Notes under the pieces: model-generated
Databases searched by the model: none
Told to the model about the DNA's origin: nothing
What the model saw: the letters and a program-made list of their open reading frames with translations, nothing else
Made by a program: the position numbers and the translations under genes
Source of the DNA: Nigrospora sphaerica
Taxonomy: Eukaryota > Ascomycota > Sordariomycetes > Amphisphaeriales > Apiosporaceae
Length of the DNA: 64,000 nucleotides
Reading direction: 5' to 3'
Assembly: GCA_018287875.1 (NCBI GenBank)
Contig: JAGVVL010000025.1
Span: 2,666,001 to 2,730,000, forward strand
In this document: positions 42,032 through 54,000 of the stretch, one piece after another
Numbering within the stretch: the stretch's first letter is position 1
Layout: each line of letters starts with the position of its first letter

Positions 42032-43774
42032 ATGCGTCTGCTGCAGGCCAAAAGCGTCGACACCGACGCCGGCCTCGCCTTTGCCGAGTTTGGCACCCAC
42101 GAGCTGCCGTCCTTTGCCGTCCTCGCCCACAGCGCCGGTGACGTCGAGGTGACGTACAGCGACGCCGTCGGCGATGGCTCTGCCGCCCGCGCCAAGGCCA
42201 ACTACGAGAAGCTGGTCCTCGCCGGCCGCCAGGCTCTCGCCGACGGCTATGAGTACATCTTCATCCCCACCTGCTGCGTCGACCGCCGCAGCAGCGCCGA
42301 GCTCGACGAGGCCGCCAACTCGGCCCTGCAGTGGTACCGCGAGGCCGGCACCGTCTATGCCTACCTGCCGGACTGTCCCGCCGACGCGCGCGCCACCGAT
42401 GCCGCCTCCGCCTTCGCCGCGAGCCGTTGGTTCAGGGACCCGTGGATGCTGCTACCGCTCGTCGCCTCGCGCAACCTCACCTTCTACGCCGCCGAATGGA
42501 CCAAGCTGGGTACCAAGGCGGACCTCGCCCGCGACATCTCGGTCGTCACCGGCATCGGCCTGAGCTTCATCCGCGGCACGCGTCCGCTCGAGACGGCCAG
42601 CGCCGCCCAGCGCATGAGCTGGGCGGCGCGGCGGTCCGCGGCTCGTGTCGAGGACGTTGCCTACGCCCTAATGGGGCTCTTCTCGGTGCACATGCCGCTG
42701 CTCTACGGCGAAGGCGAGAGGGCCTTCATTCGTCTCCAGGAGGAGATCATGCGCCACTCGGACGACTACAGCCTGTTCGCCTGGCTCGACGAGAGCGCCC
42801 ACCCAGACCAACACTACGGCCTGCTGGCAAGGACGCCCCTGTGGTTTGAAAAATGCGGCAGCATCGTACCGTACGCTCACAGCCAGTCGTGGGCCCCGTA
42901 CAAGATGACCAACAGGGGGGTCAAGATCGAGTCCATCGTGCAGCACCGCCAGACGGGCGTCGGTGGGCGCTACGCGCTCGCGCTCGACTGCCCCGCCAAC
43001 GACGAGGACAACACGTACCTGGCGGTTTCCCTGCAAAAATGCAGCAACAACGAATACGTCCGCGTCAAGGCCAGCGAATTCGACCGCATCAGCAGGAGCG
43101 AATGGGCGCTGGAGAGGGGGAACCCAACCAAGATCTACGTCCGCCAACGTGTTGATCGGATCGCGCCCTCCGAGGGCGGTGTGTACCCCTTCCACGCCAT
43201 TCGGTTCCGACAGGGGCCCGACCCGGCGGCTCACCAGCTGGTGGGCATGGTGCGCTCCACCGGCTTTCCGGACCAGTACAAACACTACAAAAGCGCGTTT
43301 GACGCCAAGCTTCAGAAGCTGAGCTACCTCCCCCAAGCACGGCTCTCCAAGGAACCGGCGAGACTGTCGGTGGGCCTGGCATTCGCCAATGCCGACGGCC
43401 AACGCTTGGCGGTGCTGTTGGGATCCAGTGCCGAAGGCATGGGCCTCGCCTGCGATGCTCTCGAGATCGCCCGGGCCGAGCGGAGTCCCAAAGCCCTTGG
43501 CGCCGGTCTGCCGTCCTTCGCCGCGCTGGAAGAGTCCTTCTCGCCCAAAGAGCTCGGCCAGGACATCGAGCTGACGTATTTCCGCGTCAAGGTCACGGCC
43601 GACCGGAAATGCACGGCCGAGCAGAAGCTCTACGATATCAGCGTGGATATCCAGGCCATCGACGTCTTGCCGGCGTACGAAGAAGTGCGGGAGATGGACG
43701 AGCAGCAGGCGGCGGCGGCGGCCACCAGCGCGAAGAGGGAAAGCAGGAACATCCTCAGGCGACTTCTTAAATAG
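42032..43774 (+). CDS. HET-domain protein (heterokaryon incompatibility type)
   Basis: Single exon, 580 residues, starting MRLL as HET proteins of the HET-E/D group do. HET features in the first 120 residues: PSFAVLAHS in place of the usual LSHTW block, DGYEYIFIPTCCVDRRSSAELDEAANSA cut here to its key part PTCCVDRRSSAEL, and WYREAGTVYAYLPD. Then RDPWMLLPL and EDVAYALMGLFSVHMPLLYGEG (core ALMGLF...LLYGEGE) mark the conserved HET-family middle. The C-terminal 300 residues are not recognised and carry no NACHT or WD repeats. HET domains trigger cell death after fusion of unlike hyphae; the changed first motif may mean altered activity. Confidence 0.88.
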   Translation: MRLLQAKSVDTDAGLAFAEFGTHELPSFAVLAHSAGDVEVTYSDAVGDGSAARAKANYEKLVLAGRQALADGYEYIFIPTCCVDRRSSAELDEAANSALQWYREAGTVYAYLPDCPADARATDAASAFAASRWFRDPWMLLPLVASRNLTFYAAEWTKLGTKADLARDISVVTGIGLSFIRGTRPLETASAAQRMSWAARRSAARVEDVAYALMGLFSVHMPLLYGEGERAFIRLQEEIMRHSDDYSLFAWLDESAHPDQHYGLLARTPLWFEKCGSIVPYAHSQSWAPYKMTNRGVKIESIVQHRQTGVGGRYALALDCPANDEDNTYLAVSLQKCSNNEYVRVKASEFDRISRSEWALERGNPTKIYVRQRVDRIAPSEGGVYPFHAIRFRQGPDPAAHQLVGMVRSTGFPDQYKHYKSAFDAKLQKLSYLPQARLSKEPARLSVGLAFANADGQRLAVLLGSSAEGMGLACDALEIARAERSPKALGAGLPSFAALEESFSPKELGQDIELTYFRVKVTADRKCTAEQKLYDISVDIQAIDVLPAYEEVREMDEQQAAAAATSAKRESRNILRRLLK

Positions 43775-45180
43775 CGTGCGCGTGGCCGAGTCGTAGGGCC
43801 TACCCAACTAACCTAGTTCTCGTCAATACTATGTTCTATTACCGTTGGATAAGTTGGGAGAGAGGAAGCGGTCTCCTCCAATTGATCTTCCGTCGATCAC
43901 CGCATCTCGGCGACGAGTTCGAGGGTACGGCAATGACTCGCCGTCCGCGAATGCATCTTCCAGAAACCACGAGTTAACAAGAGGCCATGGAGATCACTCA
44001 GCGCCGGTGTTGAGGGAGCGACGTATCGATTTGGTCGATGGTACCGAGGTCCTATCAGGTGTTTAGGCATGGCTTTACGACCAGGGCTCTCTGGCGCCCG
44101 CCCTGCCCCGGTCGGACAACAGCCAAAACAAATATCCACGGAATCCGTCCGTCCACTCCCACCCAAACCAGCCTTGTGGCCGGCCGCACGATACCGAGAA
44201 CAGGTCGCGCGTCCATTGGATTTCAGGGGAACAAGGCTGAAAGATTCTAAAAGTATCGAGGAAAAAAAACAAGCGCGCGCGCCGAAGCAATCGGTACGCC
44301 TCTTAGTTTTAAGGGCCAGGACACAGTTTTTGCCGTCTCCGTTGCGTGATCGATGGCAACGCATTCGGTTTCCCCAGCGGGGTTACGGTTTAACGTGCAT
44401 ACACAGCGAAGACCGTGAGAATTGATGATGATCCCTTTGCGGGGGAGGCTGGATACAGGGCAAACAGGAAGCTAACGTCGTGCCGCTCGACCCACCTGGC
44501 AGATATGGGCACCGATTGCTTGTTACTTTGAAATGGTTTCATCTGAACTTATAATAAAAGCGAGACAGGTAAAGAGGGGCAGCAAGGCCAGGCCGGAAAG
44601 AAGCGGGTGGCGGCGGGAGGGATCAGGTGGTGTGGCATTTGGGCGTGTGTGACTTTTCTTCTGGTTGATAGCGCCAGGAGGCAGCCGGATCGCCGGAAAA
44701 GGACTGGCACAGAGTTTGGCCGAGCCCAGGGCACTTGATAAGGGGGGCCAGGGCCGCCGAACCGGTATCAGGAATTCAGCGGGCGGACCAGAAGACCTCG
44801 CGTGTGATGCGCACGCGAGCCCATGGGACGTCTCTACTCATCGCCGTCGCACCCCTAGACGAAGCGACAGGCCGGGCGAGGCACGCGCGCGTCCCGATTT
44901 GACGAAAACGTGCACTCGAAGCATTCATCCTCAGAAAAATGAGGTCGACAGCCAAGGCCGTTGGGCTGGGAACGCGTGCCTGATTCGGCGTCGCCGCATA
45001 CGCACCCATGGGTAAAAGAGAGAGCTGGATTGATGGAAATGGGTATCACACGGCGAACAATTATTGTGTGGCGCTATTCATCCTCAAAGAACACGCCTTC
45101 TTCCCTCTACCCCGTTCTCCTCTCCCCCCTCTGACGCCGTCGAGGCCGGCCCCGGCGCGGCTACGGGAAGCTCCCACGCC
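43775..45180. other. Intergenic, no gene seen
   Basis: The region between the HET gene and the 3' end of the second PTH11-like gene has no ORF with protein-like features on either strand. Confidence 0.45.
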
Positions 45181-46716
45181 TCACACCCTCTCGCTGGCAT
45201 GGTGCTCGGGGTAGCCCCAGCCCTCCACGTACGCGGTGGCCGGGCCCCCGTCTTCGCCCTTGCGGTCGATGGTGACCACGGTCGTTTTCGTGATGGACTG
45301 GGGCAGGATGCTCTCCTCGCTAAGGTTGTTGGGGTCCAGGGCCTCGTGGCGGATGCTGGACCGGGTGCCCATGGTCGCCGCCGACCGCTGCGACGACGAA
45401 AACCCCCCGGCCCGCGAATTCTTGCTCGGGCCCGCCGTCCCCGGTCCGTACGGCTTCATCGGGTAGGAGCCGTAGGCGCCCGACTTGGGCCGCGACGAGC
45501 CGTAGCGCGTGCTGTCGAGCATGCGCTTGAACATGGGCTTGAGGCACGGGAGGCAGGCCGCAATGATGCCCGTGTTGGTTTCGACGCTGTTTGTACGGGA
45601 GGGTCAGACGGGGCCCAGTTCGCATCGACGCGGGAGGCGCCCGGGGAGGGAAACAGAAGTGTGGGGGGAAAACCTACGCGACCCAAATCGTCAGGTTTGC
45701 CGAATCCCAGAGGAAGTCGCCCGACTTTCCGTAGTTGGCGATGAAGGACGATTTGACAATGGCCGCGGCACAGGCACTGCGGGCACGGGTTAGACTGGAA
45801 GACACGTTGCGTGGCTGCGGTGGGGATCCGCGACGGGCGACTGACAATACGCCCAGGCCCATGATGCCCACCAGGGTCGCCTTGGTTCGCGCGTTGATCT
45901 GGACGTTCCAGAGCATCGGCACCGGGAGCGCGGCAAAGAAGACGTCGGTGACAATGTTGACCACCGAGTTGGTGTAGCTGAGGCCCTGCAGCGTCGACTG
46001 CGACCAGCACTTGGCCTTGATGCTCAGGTCCCAGAGGACGGCGAGGTTCTCGCACTGCAGGAGCAGCGTCATGAAGCAGACGAACGTGTACGCCATGAGG
46101 AAGGTCATGGTGGCCTGCAAAAGGCGGCGGAAGAACTTGTTGGGCGCGATCCGCAAGAGGAAGAAGCCCACCGACATCTTGACGGCCGGTATCGCCCACA
46201 TGTAGATGGGCTGCGAGATGAAGTTCAACTGGACAGACACATGGGTATCGTTAGCAACGCTCCGTCGCTTCTTTCTTTCTTCTTCCTCCTTTTCTTCCTC
46301 CTTTCCCTCCCCCCGCAGCCCGCGAGGGCGAGGACGTGGGGTTGCTGCCGCGTGGTGTGTTACCTTCAAGCCCAGCTTGTTGACCTCGGGATCCAGGTAG
46401 GCCGCGTGCCTGCCAGCGCCGTACACCACCGAGGGGATCACGATGCCCATTCCGCAGAGCGACAGGCTCATGGCCACCAGCATGGCGTAGTCCTGGCGCT
46501 CCCTCGTCAGCCGGCGACTGCGGGTCGGGACGCGGCACGGTCACTCACATCGACTCCCACCCGGTTCACCATGCAGGCTCGGACGTAGATCCTCGTGCAG
46601 ACGCTCGCGAGAGCCAGGACGGTGACGGTCACGACGGCGCCCAGGATCTCGGGGCCGCGGTTGTAGTCCGGCTGGTCGGACCCCGGCACGAAGCCAGGCG
46701 GCGGGGGGCTCGACAT
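45181..46716 (-). CDS. Rhodopsin-like integral membrane protein (PTH11/SAT4 type), 2
   Basis: Five exons, 46716-46549, 46492-46364, 46228-45846, 45776-45678 and 45586-45181, join in frame to 394 residues. Introns of 56, 135, 69 and 91 nt are GT-AG with good branch sites (TGCTAAC at 46245, TCTAACC at 45795). ATG 46716 is the first in-frame start. The second exon starts DYAMLVA. Motifs typical of the family: ISQPIYMWAIPAVKMSVGFFLLRI cut here to PAVKMSVGFFLLRI, GLGVFACAAAIVK across the third intron, NLTIW, and NTGIIAACLPCLKP at the end of the last span. The tail is Ser/Gly-rich. It lies tail to tail with the HET gene. Confidence 0.88.
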
Positions 46717-48623
46717 GTTCAGAACGGTACTCGTGGCCAAAAGTGCCTCACAGAGTGCTTATGGTCCGGATCGTCGTCCAAGGGGAACAGGATGGGGCCA
46801 AGGGGGGGCCAGAAGGCATATATGAAAACATGACCGCCAGACGTGCCGAGGACGCCCTCCAATCTCTTGGGGTCACGCCTACCTGTGGTCACAGGCGACT
46901 CCCCGGCGAGTGGCCCCGGCGGATTATGCAGAGAAGGGGGTAGGGGCCTCGAGACGGCACGGCGACAAGGGGAGCAGCGTAAGAGGTCTGCAACAAGGTT
47001 TTAGCGGCCGACGGTACGGACCACGACGCCCAGGTCTCGCGGGCGAATAGAACGGGCCGCAGTCTCAATGGGTGGGAACAACGGCTGCACCGGGCCAGGG
47101 ATTCGGCAGAAGACGAATGCCTGCTCTTCTCTATTCGGACGGCGGGCCCGATGTGGTGCAGGTGGCTGCAGCGTGGCTCGTGACCCCCGGAATGAAGGAG
47201 GACTTCCAAGGGCCTTCCCTCGCCGTCGGGGCCACTCGCGCCATGCCATACGAACACAAATGCATATACCCAGGGGCGCTTGGTATAGCATGGATCGTAC
47301 GAGCGGAGCGGGCTGCCTACCAGGACCCTGACTAGGGTATACACGTGAGTTCGGGCGTCGAGAACACGGTGGGGAGGTGAGGCTCTGCAAGGGCACGGTG
47401 ATTTCTTTCGGCGGCGACCAAAAGCGTTGGCGGCGGATATTGGCTCGGCGCTTTGGTGCCTGCGGCTCGGATGGACGAGGCAGAACGGTGGAGGTGCCCC
47501 CGCCGACATCCGACTGCTACGATACTGATACCAGTCGGGGCCGACGAGCTCGTAATGGCAACTTCCGAACCGTCGGTAGGAAGGGAGGGTTGTCTCCAGC
47601 GTGACAGGGCTGCCATCGAACCGAACAGCGGGACAGAGCTGCCATCGAACCAAACGGCGGGACAGGGCTGCCATCGAACCAGACCGGCACGCCGGCACGG
47701 GTAGTGGCTGGACGCTCCTCGCGCGCCCGTTGTATACCGTGGCAGGCTGCCGACACGAACCAAATTACCACGGTAAGGTCGCATGGAGGGATCTGGGACG
47801 AACGGGGGATCTGGCCCATCGAATCGCCTCGATCTGCGTCTCCAGCGGGTCAGGCACTCGGCGGAGGGATTCCGCCGCCCAGCATCCCCAGCGCACCGTA
47901 ACCATGTTCTGGGAAACTTGGTGCGGCGCCAGTGGTAGCCGTCGCATCTAGCCTGAAGGGGATCCCTGTCGCGGTCTAGGCCGCTTCGATGCTATTCCTC
48001 CGCTCCGAGGCGACCCTGCGCTCCACCCGGGATGTTGGCCCGGGAAACCCCCCCAGTTCCTCCGACACTGGCCTGGCAGGGTGGCATCCACGAGCTGAGT
48101 GATTGGTTCGTTCCCGGGTATGCGTCTACATGTAGTATACGTATAGGCCGGCTGTGTCGGGCGGGGCCACGTCTGCATCCAGTGCCACCATGCACATGGC
48201 AGGCCTTGGTAAGGCCTCGGACGACGTGCATGGCCTGCATGGCCTGCCTGGCTCGCTTAATCCCGTCAGGAGAGCATGGGTTGCGCTGCCCATCCGGCAT
48301 GCGCTCGCCGACGGGGAGGCTGTGAAAGAGTGGCCCGGCCGCTGGTCCGGGGCCGAGACCGCCGCCGCCTCACCATCCTTTGCCTCTCTTTGCCCTAGGT
48401 CGGTTACTCCCTCCTGGTGCTGTGCCGCTCGCTTCGTCTTCTGCTTCGAGCGTCGTCGACGGCCGCCTGGTCTCCATTCGCCAAAGGGGGCGGCGCTGTA
48501 GACCCTGCATGAAGCTGCTTTAAATGCCGACCTCTTCCCGGCTCTGGGATACCTCCTTCTGCCGCTCCTCATCCTCGTCGCTTGTGTCTAGGTCACATCT
48601 CCTCCTTCCCGCCGCCGCCCACC
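46717..48623. other. Intergenic with a short tandem repeat
   Basis: About 1.9 kb without a supported gene between divergent start codons (46716 minus, 48624 plus). It holds a 29-bp x 3 repeat at about 47603-47690. Confidence 0.45.
47603..47690 (+). repeat. 29-bp tandem repeat, three copies
   Basis: The unit ACAGGGCTGCCATCGAACC plus about ten variable bases occurs three times in a row. No coding role is evident. Confidence 0.8.
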
Positions 48624-49975
48624 ATGCGCTTCCCGCTGATCTCCTCCGCCCTCCTCATCGGCGCCTCCCTGGCTGCCCCCGCGCCGTCGGAGACCTCCGA
48701 CCCGGCCGTGGCCCAGTTGCAGGACCTCGTGAAGCAGGCTATGGAAAGCCATGAGGCTCAACTCGATGCCCCCTCTGGCATTGCTGCCAGGGGGCCCAAG
48801 TGCACGCCCAAGACGATGACGATCCGTCGCCCCTGGTAAGACTCCCCCGCCCCGGTGCACGCGCGGTCGGGTGGTAGCGCCGGGCTGACGCCGCTTCCTT
48901 CCCAGGGGAAAACTGAGCAAGCCGGAGCGCAAGGCCTACACGGACGCCGTCCTGTGCTTGCAGAAGCTCCCGGCCCGGACACCCCGAGACCTCGTCCCCG
49001 GAGTGCGATCCCGCTACGACGATTTCGTGGCCACGCACATCAACCAGACGACGACGATCCACTACACGGGCACCTTCTTGGCCTGGCACCGTTGGTTCAC
49101 GTACCAGTACGAGCAGGCCCTGGTCAACGAGTGCGGCTACCGCGGCGCCCAGCCCTATTGGAACTGGGCGCTCTACGCCAGCGACCCCGCCTCGTCGCCC
49201 GTCTTCGACGGCAGCGACTCGTCCATGTCGGGCAACGGAGAATTCATCCCCAACAAGGGACCCATCGAGCTCAGCATGGGCGACCTCCCTAAAATCTACC
49301 TGCCGGCCGGTACGGGCGGCGGCTGCGTGACGTCGGGCCCCTTCAAGGACATGGAGGTCAACCTCGGCCCCGTCAGCATGCCCCTGAACAACGGCACCGT
49401 GCTTACCGGCTCCGGGCTCGAGTACAACCCGCGCTGCCTCAAGCGCGACATCTCGGCCCAGGTCAACTCGGCCTACGCCAACGCGACTTCGGTCCTGGAC
49501 CTCCTGCTAAGGAACGACAATATTGGCGATTTCCAGATGGTCATGCAGGTGAGTACTCCGTCCCACCCGCTTCCCGTCTGCTCCCGGAGCCCCCGCACGG
49601 CGAGGGAAGGACACGGCTGACGCGGTGTTGAAATGCTAGGGCGTCCCCGGCAGCGGATCCATCGGCGTCCACGGCGGAGGCCACTACACCATGGCGGGCG
49701 ACCCGGGCGCCGACGTCTTCGTCTCGCCCGGCGACCCGGCCTTCTACCTGCACCACGGCATGATCGACCTGGTGTGGCTGACGTGGCAGCTCTTGGACTT
49801 TGGCAAGCGCCGAGACGCCGTGGCCGGCACGGGCACCTTCCTCGACAGCCCCCCGTCGCCCAGCACGACGCTGGACGACGTCGTCGACCTGTACTTTGCC
49901 GGCGGCGGCCCCATCACGATGCGGGAGCTCATGTCGACGACCGACGGGCCCTTCTGCTACATCTACTCCACCTGA
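48624..49975 (+). CDS. Secreted tyrosinase (type-3 copper protein)
   Basis: Exons 48624-48835, 48906-49548 and 49640-49975 join in frame to 396 residues. A signal peptide (MRFPLISSALLIGASLAAPA) is followed by a short pro-region. Copper A ligands are H115, H123 and H132 (in ATHIN, TIHYTG and AWHRWF); copper B ligands are H296, H300 and H323, in HGGGH and FYLHHGM. It would oxidise phenols to quinones outside the cell or in the secretory path. At under 400 residues it lacks the long C-terminal shielding domain of classical intracellular fungal tyrosinases, so it fits the short secreted ascomycete group. Several N-glycosylation sequons (NQT, NGT, NAT) are present. Confidence 0.92.
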
Positions 49976-51000
49976 ACCGCACCGGGACGCGCATCCGGAA
50001 TGTGGGACCGTGGGAAGCTCCACCGCTTCACGGAAAGCGGCAGGGCGATTGGGCGTGGTTGGTGCTCGTGATTTCGTGTGCAGTTCCTGTCGGCGCCGCT
50101 TGCCTACTATAGAAAGATACCCCTGCTGGTTCACCCCCCCGCCATTTGCCTAGAGTTTGGGTTAATTACATTAGCTAATTCATCGTAACCTCCCCACGTT
50201 CGTCCGACTTGGGTTCCCGAGTGATGCCGCCAGCGTTTGAAGACCGGTATTCGGGTGGACATTCGGATGAAGCCGATCCGCGTCCCCGTCGAGGGCTCTG
50301 TGCACATACCCTGGTTTCCGCGACAAGACGGTCACTCGTAATGCATCCTTGCTGATGAGGGAGGAGGGTGAATTGCCACGTCCTCCGTACAGAATGTGCG
50401 ATGAGGGGAAGGCAAAACCGGCTGCCCGCATATTTTCCCTGCACGCGCTTTGCTTCTTGCTGTGGTCCACGTCCCCATTGGTGGCTGGTTACTTTGGTAC
50501 ATGTAGGTAGGGACCCTGGCTCGCCTGGCACTCCGCCTTTTACGTACTAGTGGTACCGCGGAAACGGCTTGCGAACTACATACACACACACACACAATTT
50601 ATTGACGCCCGGGCGGCGGAGCCGAAAGGGCAACTAACGCTACTGTGCTTACACTGCCAACACTTCTCTTGTCACCCAAAGCCCTTACATGAAGAATGAA
50701 CTACATACAGCCATCCGCGAAATCAGTGTCCCCTGGTTTTCTCTCTTGTGCACAGGCCACAATTGGCGCTCTTGGCGCCGACCATGTACCCCGAGTACCT
50801 TGAACGTAGTGTACATGGATCTGACAGGTAAGCATTCCATTTCTGGCCCGTAAAGTACTAAACACACATCTGGCAGCCCACATACTGAAACAAACCGTTA
50901 TTAATGGCCCGTACCATGATCTTTCGCAAGGCACAATGCGGTATCATATGTATCGAACTTTCGGACAACATTCCTTCGCTTTAAGCTACGCACAACAGCG
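49976..51000. other. Intergenic between convergent genes
   Basis: No gene seen. An (AC)n tract of about 16 bases lies at 50579-50596. Confidence 0.5.
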
Positions 51001-54000
51001 TTAACTGGACCCCGGTGAACCATCGCTCGTCATCTCATACGCCTGTTCCAACAAACGCTTCGACACCATGCTCTTAGGATCGTTCACCTCCAGCAGGCTC
51101 GCCTCAATAGCCACAACATGCTCTAACATCTCGATTGCCTCTGGGATCCGCCTATCGGAGAGGTATGCGCTTGCGAGGTTATGCTCGGACGTGAGTCGAG
51201 AATGATCCCTCTCGTCGAGCGTCTCTTTCTCCACCGCCACCACGTGCTCGAACATCTCGATCGCCTCTGGGATCCGCCTATCGTCGAGGTATGCCCTTGC
51301 GAGCTCGCGCTCGGACGAGAGTCGAGAATGATCCCTCTCGTCGAGCATCTCTTTCTGCACCGCCACCACGTGCTCGAACATCTCGATCGCTTCCGGTATC
51401 CGCCTGTCGTCGAGGTATGCGCTTGCGAGTTCGTGCTCGGACGCGAGTCGAGAATGATCCCTCTCATTGAGCGTCTCTTTCCGCACCGCCACCACGTGCT
51501 CGAACATCTCGATCGCCTCCGGGATCCGCCTAGCGTCGAGGTATGCCCTTGCGAGCACCTGCTCGGACGTGAGTCGAGAATGATCCCTCTCGTCGAGCGT
51601 CTCTTTCTCCACCGCCACCACGTGCTCCAACATCTCGATCGCCTCCGGGATCCGCCTATCATCGAGGTATGCCCTTGCGAGGGCGTGCTCGGACGCGAGT
51701 CGATCATAATCCCTCTGGTCGAGCATCTCTTTCCGCACCGCCACCACGTGCTCTAACATCTCCATCGCCTCCGGGATCCGCCTATCGGAGAGGTATGCGC
51801 TTGCGAGGTTATGCTCGGACGTGAGTCGAGAATGATCCCTCTCGTCGAGCGTCTCTTTCTCCACCGCCACCACGTGCTCGAACATCTCGATCGCCTCCGG
51901 GATCCGCCTATCGGAGAGGTATGCGCTTGCGAGGTTATGCTCGGACGTGAGTCGATCATAATCCCTCTGGTCGAGCGTCTCTTTCCGTACCGCCACCACG
52001 TGCTCGAGTATCTCGATCGCCTCCGGGACCCGCCTCTCGGAGAGGCATGCCCTTGCAAGCTCGTGCTCGGACGTGAGTCGAGAATGATCCCTCTCGTCGA
52101 GCGTCTCTTTCCGCACCACAACCACCTGCTCGAACATCTCGATCGCCTCCGGGATCCGCCTATCGTCGAGGTATGCCCTTGCGAGGGCGTGCTCGGACGA
52201 GAGTCGATCCGCGTCGGTCTTAGAACGCGTAGCCCTTCTCCAGCGAACGACTTCCTCATGACAGCGCACTGCGTCTTTAAACCGCCGGTCTTCATCTAAA
52301 CACATTCCAACCCGATAAAACAGATCGAATCGCTCGTTAATCCGGTATGCCTCGCTACTGTTAAGAAGCCGGAGCGCATGGGGGAGGTATGCTTGCCACA
52401 CGAGGCGGTTAGCACGATCCCACGACGGAAAGATGGACTCGAAATGCCGGAGAGCCTGGACAACCGTCTCCTCCGTTCGTGCTGCTTTCCTAATCCATAT
52501 CTTTGTCGCTAAATGGACTAGGCTGTGCATGTCATAAAGCTCCTCGTCTTCTCGAACGGTGAGGAATGCGTAGCCGCATAAGGTGCCGATGGCGTCTTCT
52601 GTCTCCACTGTGGACTGTGATCCCGGGAGTAGAGATCGCGGGATGGCCTTAGGCTCGATGCACGAGAGGAACGACAGAATATCAGCCGCAGAACTGTTCA
52701 TCTTCTGGATTTGGTCGAACGATACGAGCCACGTCATTGCCATTGCATTTGAAGACCCTCGGTATCGTGTCTTGTCGTCAAACTCTCGGCTCATTAGCTC
52801 CACCATGGCCTGCTCGGTGCCACGGAGAAGCTCGAGGTATCTTCGAACGGACAGCTGTCGGTTGCGGTTGAGATACGCGGCGGCTTGCGTGATCGCTAAG
52901 GGCAGGCATGTAAGTTCACGGAGAAGCTCCTTCGCAAGATCTCGATCTTGAAGCAGCTGTTTCCGAGAAATCGCCTTGCCTAAAAGTTCTATACCCTCCC
53001 CTATGTCCATCTCGAATAGCTCAATTACCTCGCTTTCCGCCATCGATAATCCCACATCGATCGATCGGGTGGTGAACAGAGTTAGACCGGTCTCGCTCTC
53101 GGGTAAATACTGGCTAATGCTAGAAAAAGCATCATCGGCCTCGTTTCCCGGTAGAGAATAGTCGAGTCCTGCTACGCCGTGGATCGACCCGAGTAATACC
53201 TCCATGTCGTCCGCATTGTCGACAACTAGGAGCCACCGTCCGGCCTTTTCCGAGCTGAGGTATCGCCGCACCGACTCCTTCGGGTCTTCTTCGTCGATAT
53301 TAATCGGAACACCGAGCTTCTTTCCGATCTCTAGGTACGCTTTCTCGAAACTGGCGTGACTGAGGACCGGTACCCAGAAGATTGAATAGTCCGGCTGGTT
53401 ATTCTTCGTCCAGTAGGCGAGTTGTAGAGCGACTTGGGTCTTGCCAACGCCGCCGAGTCCGATAATGGCGAGCTTCTGGCACTCTTGGTCGATAAAAAGC
53501 TTCTGCTGAAGCTCTTTAAGGATCGCATCCCGACCCGTGAACTTACGGTTCCGGAGTAATGGGATGTGGTATTGGGGTGCTGCGTCCTACGCGTTAGCAT
53601 TAACCACCCTTTCCAGTGCAGGAACAGTAGTCGCTATATGGCTAAAGGGGGGAACATAGCAACACGTAAGACTAGACCTACCTATCGGCCCGACAGTGCG
53701 CTCTAGAACGGGTTGATACCCGTGGACAAGTCGTGTATTAACGGCAAATCGTGGCTCTAGTCTAATTAGTCCACACTAGGGACAACCGAGGCCTACGAGC
53801 CGGCCTCGTAACGCATCATGGGGACGTCACATACCTGAAAAGGGGGTGGATGGCGGCCAGGAATCTAGAAACGCTTTCATGCACGCTGCCGCTGTCGCCG
53901 CTGCGTACCGCTGCCACGCCTTCATCTTATGGCTGTCCGCGTAGTCACACGCGCCTTTGATCACCACGCACGGAAAGACGTCCCATACCCCCGCGCCTTC

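Noticed and set aside
42668..43807. 379-codon minus-strand ORF opposite the HET gene
   Set aside because: Antisense shadow of high-GC coding DNA; no motif.
51123..52299. Plus- and minus-strand ORFs of about 160-190 residues across the TPR array
   Set aside because: They are shadow frames of the 126-bp repeat; the minus frame with P-loop and TPR consensus is the gene.
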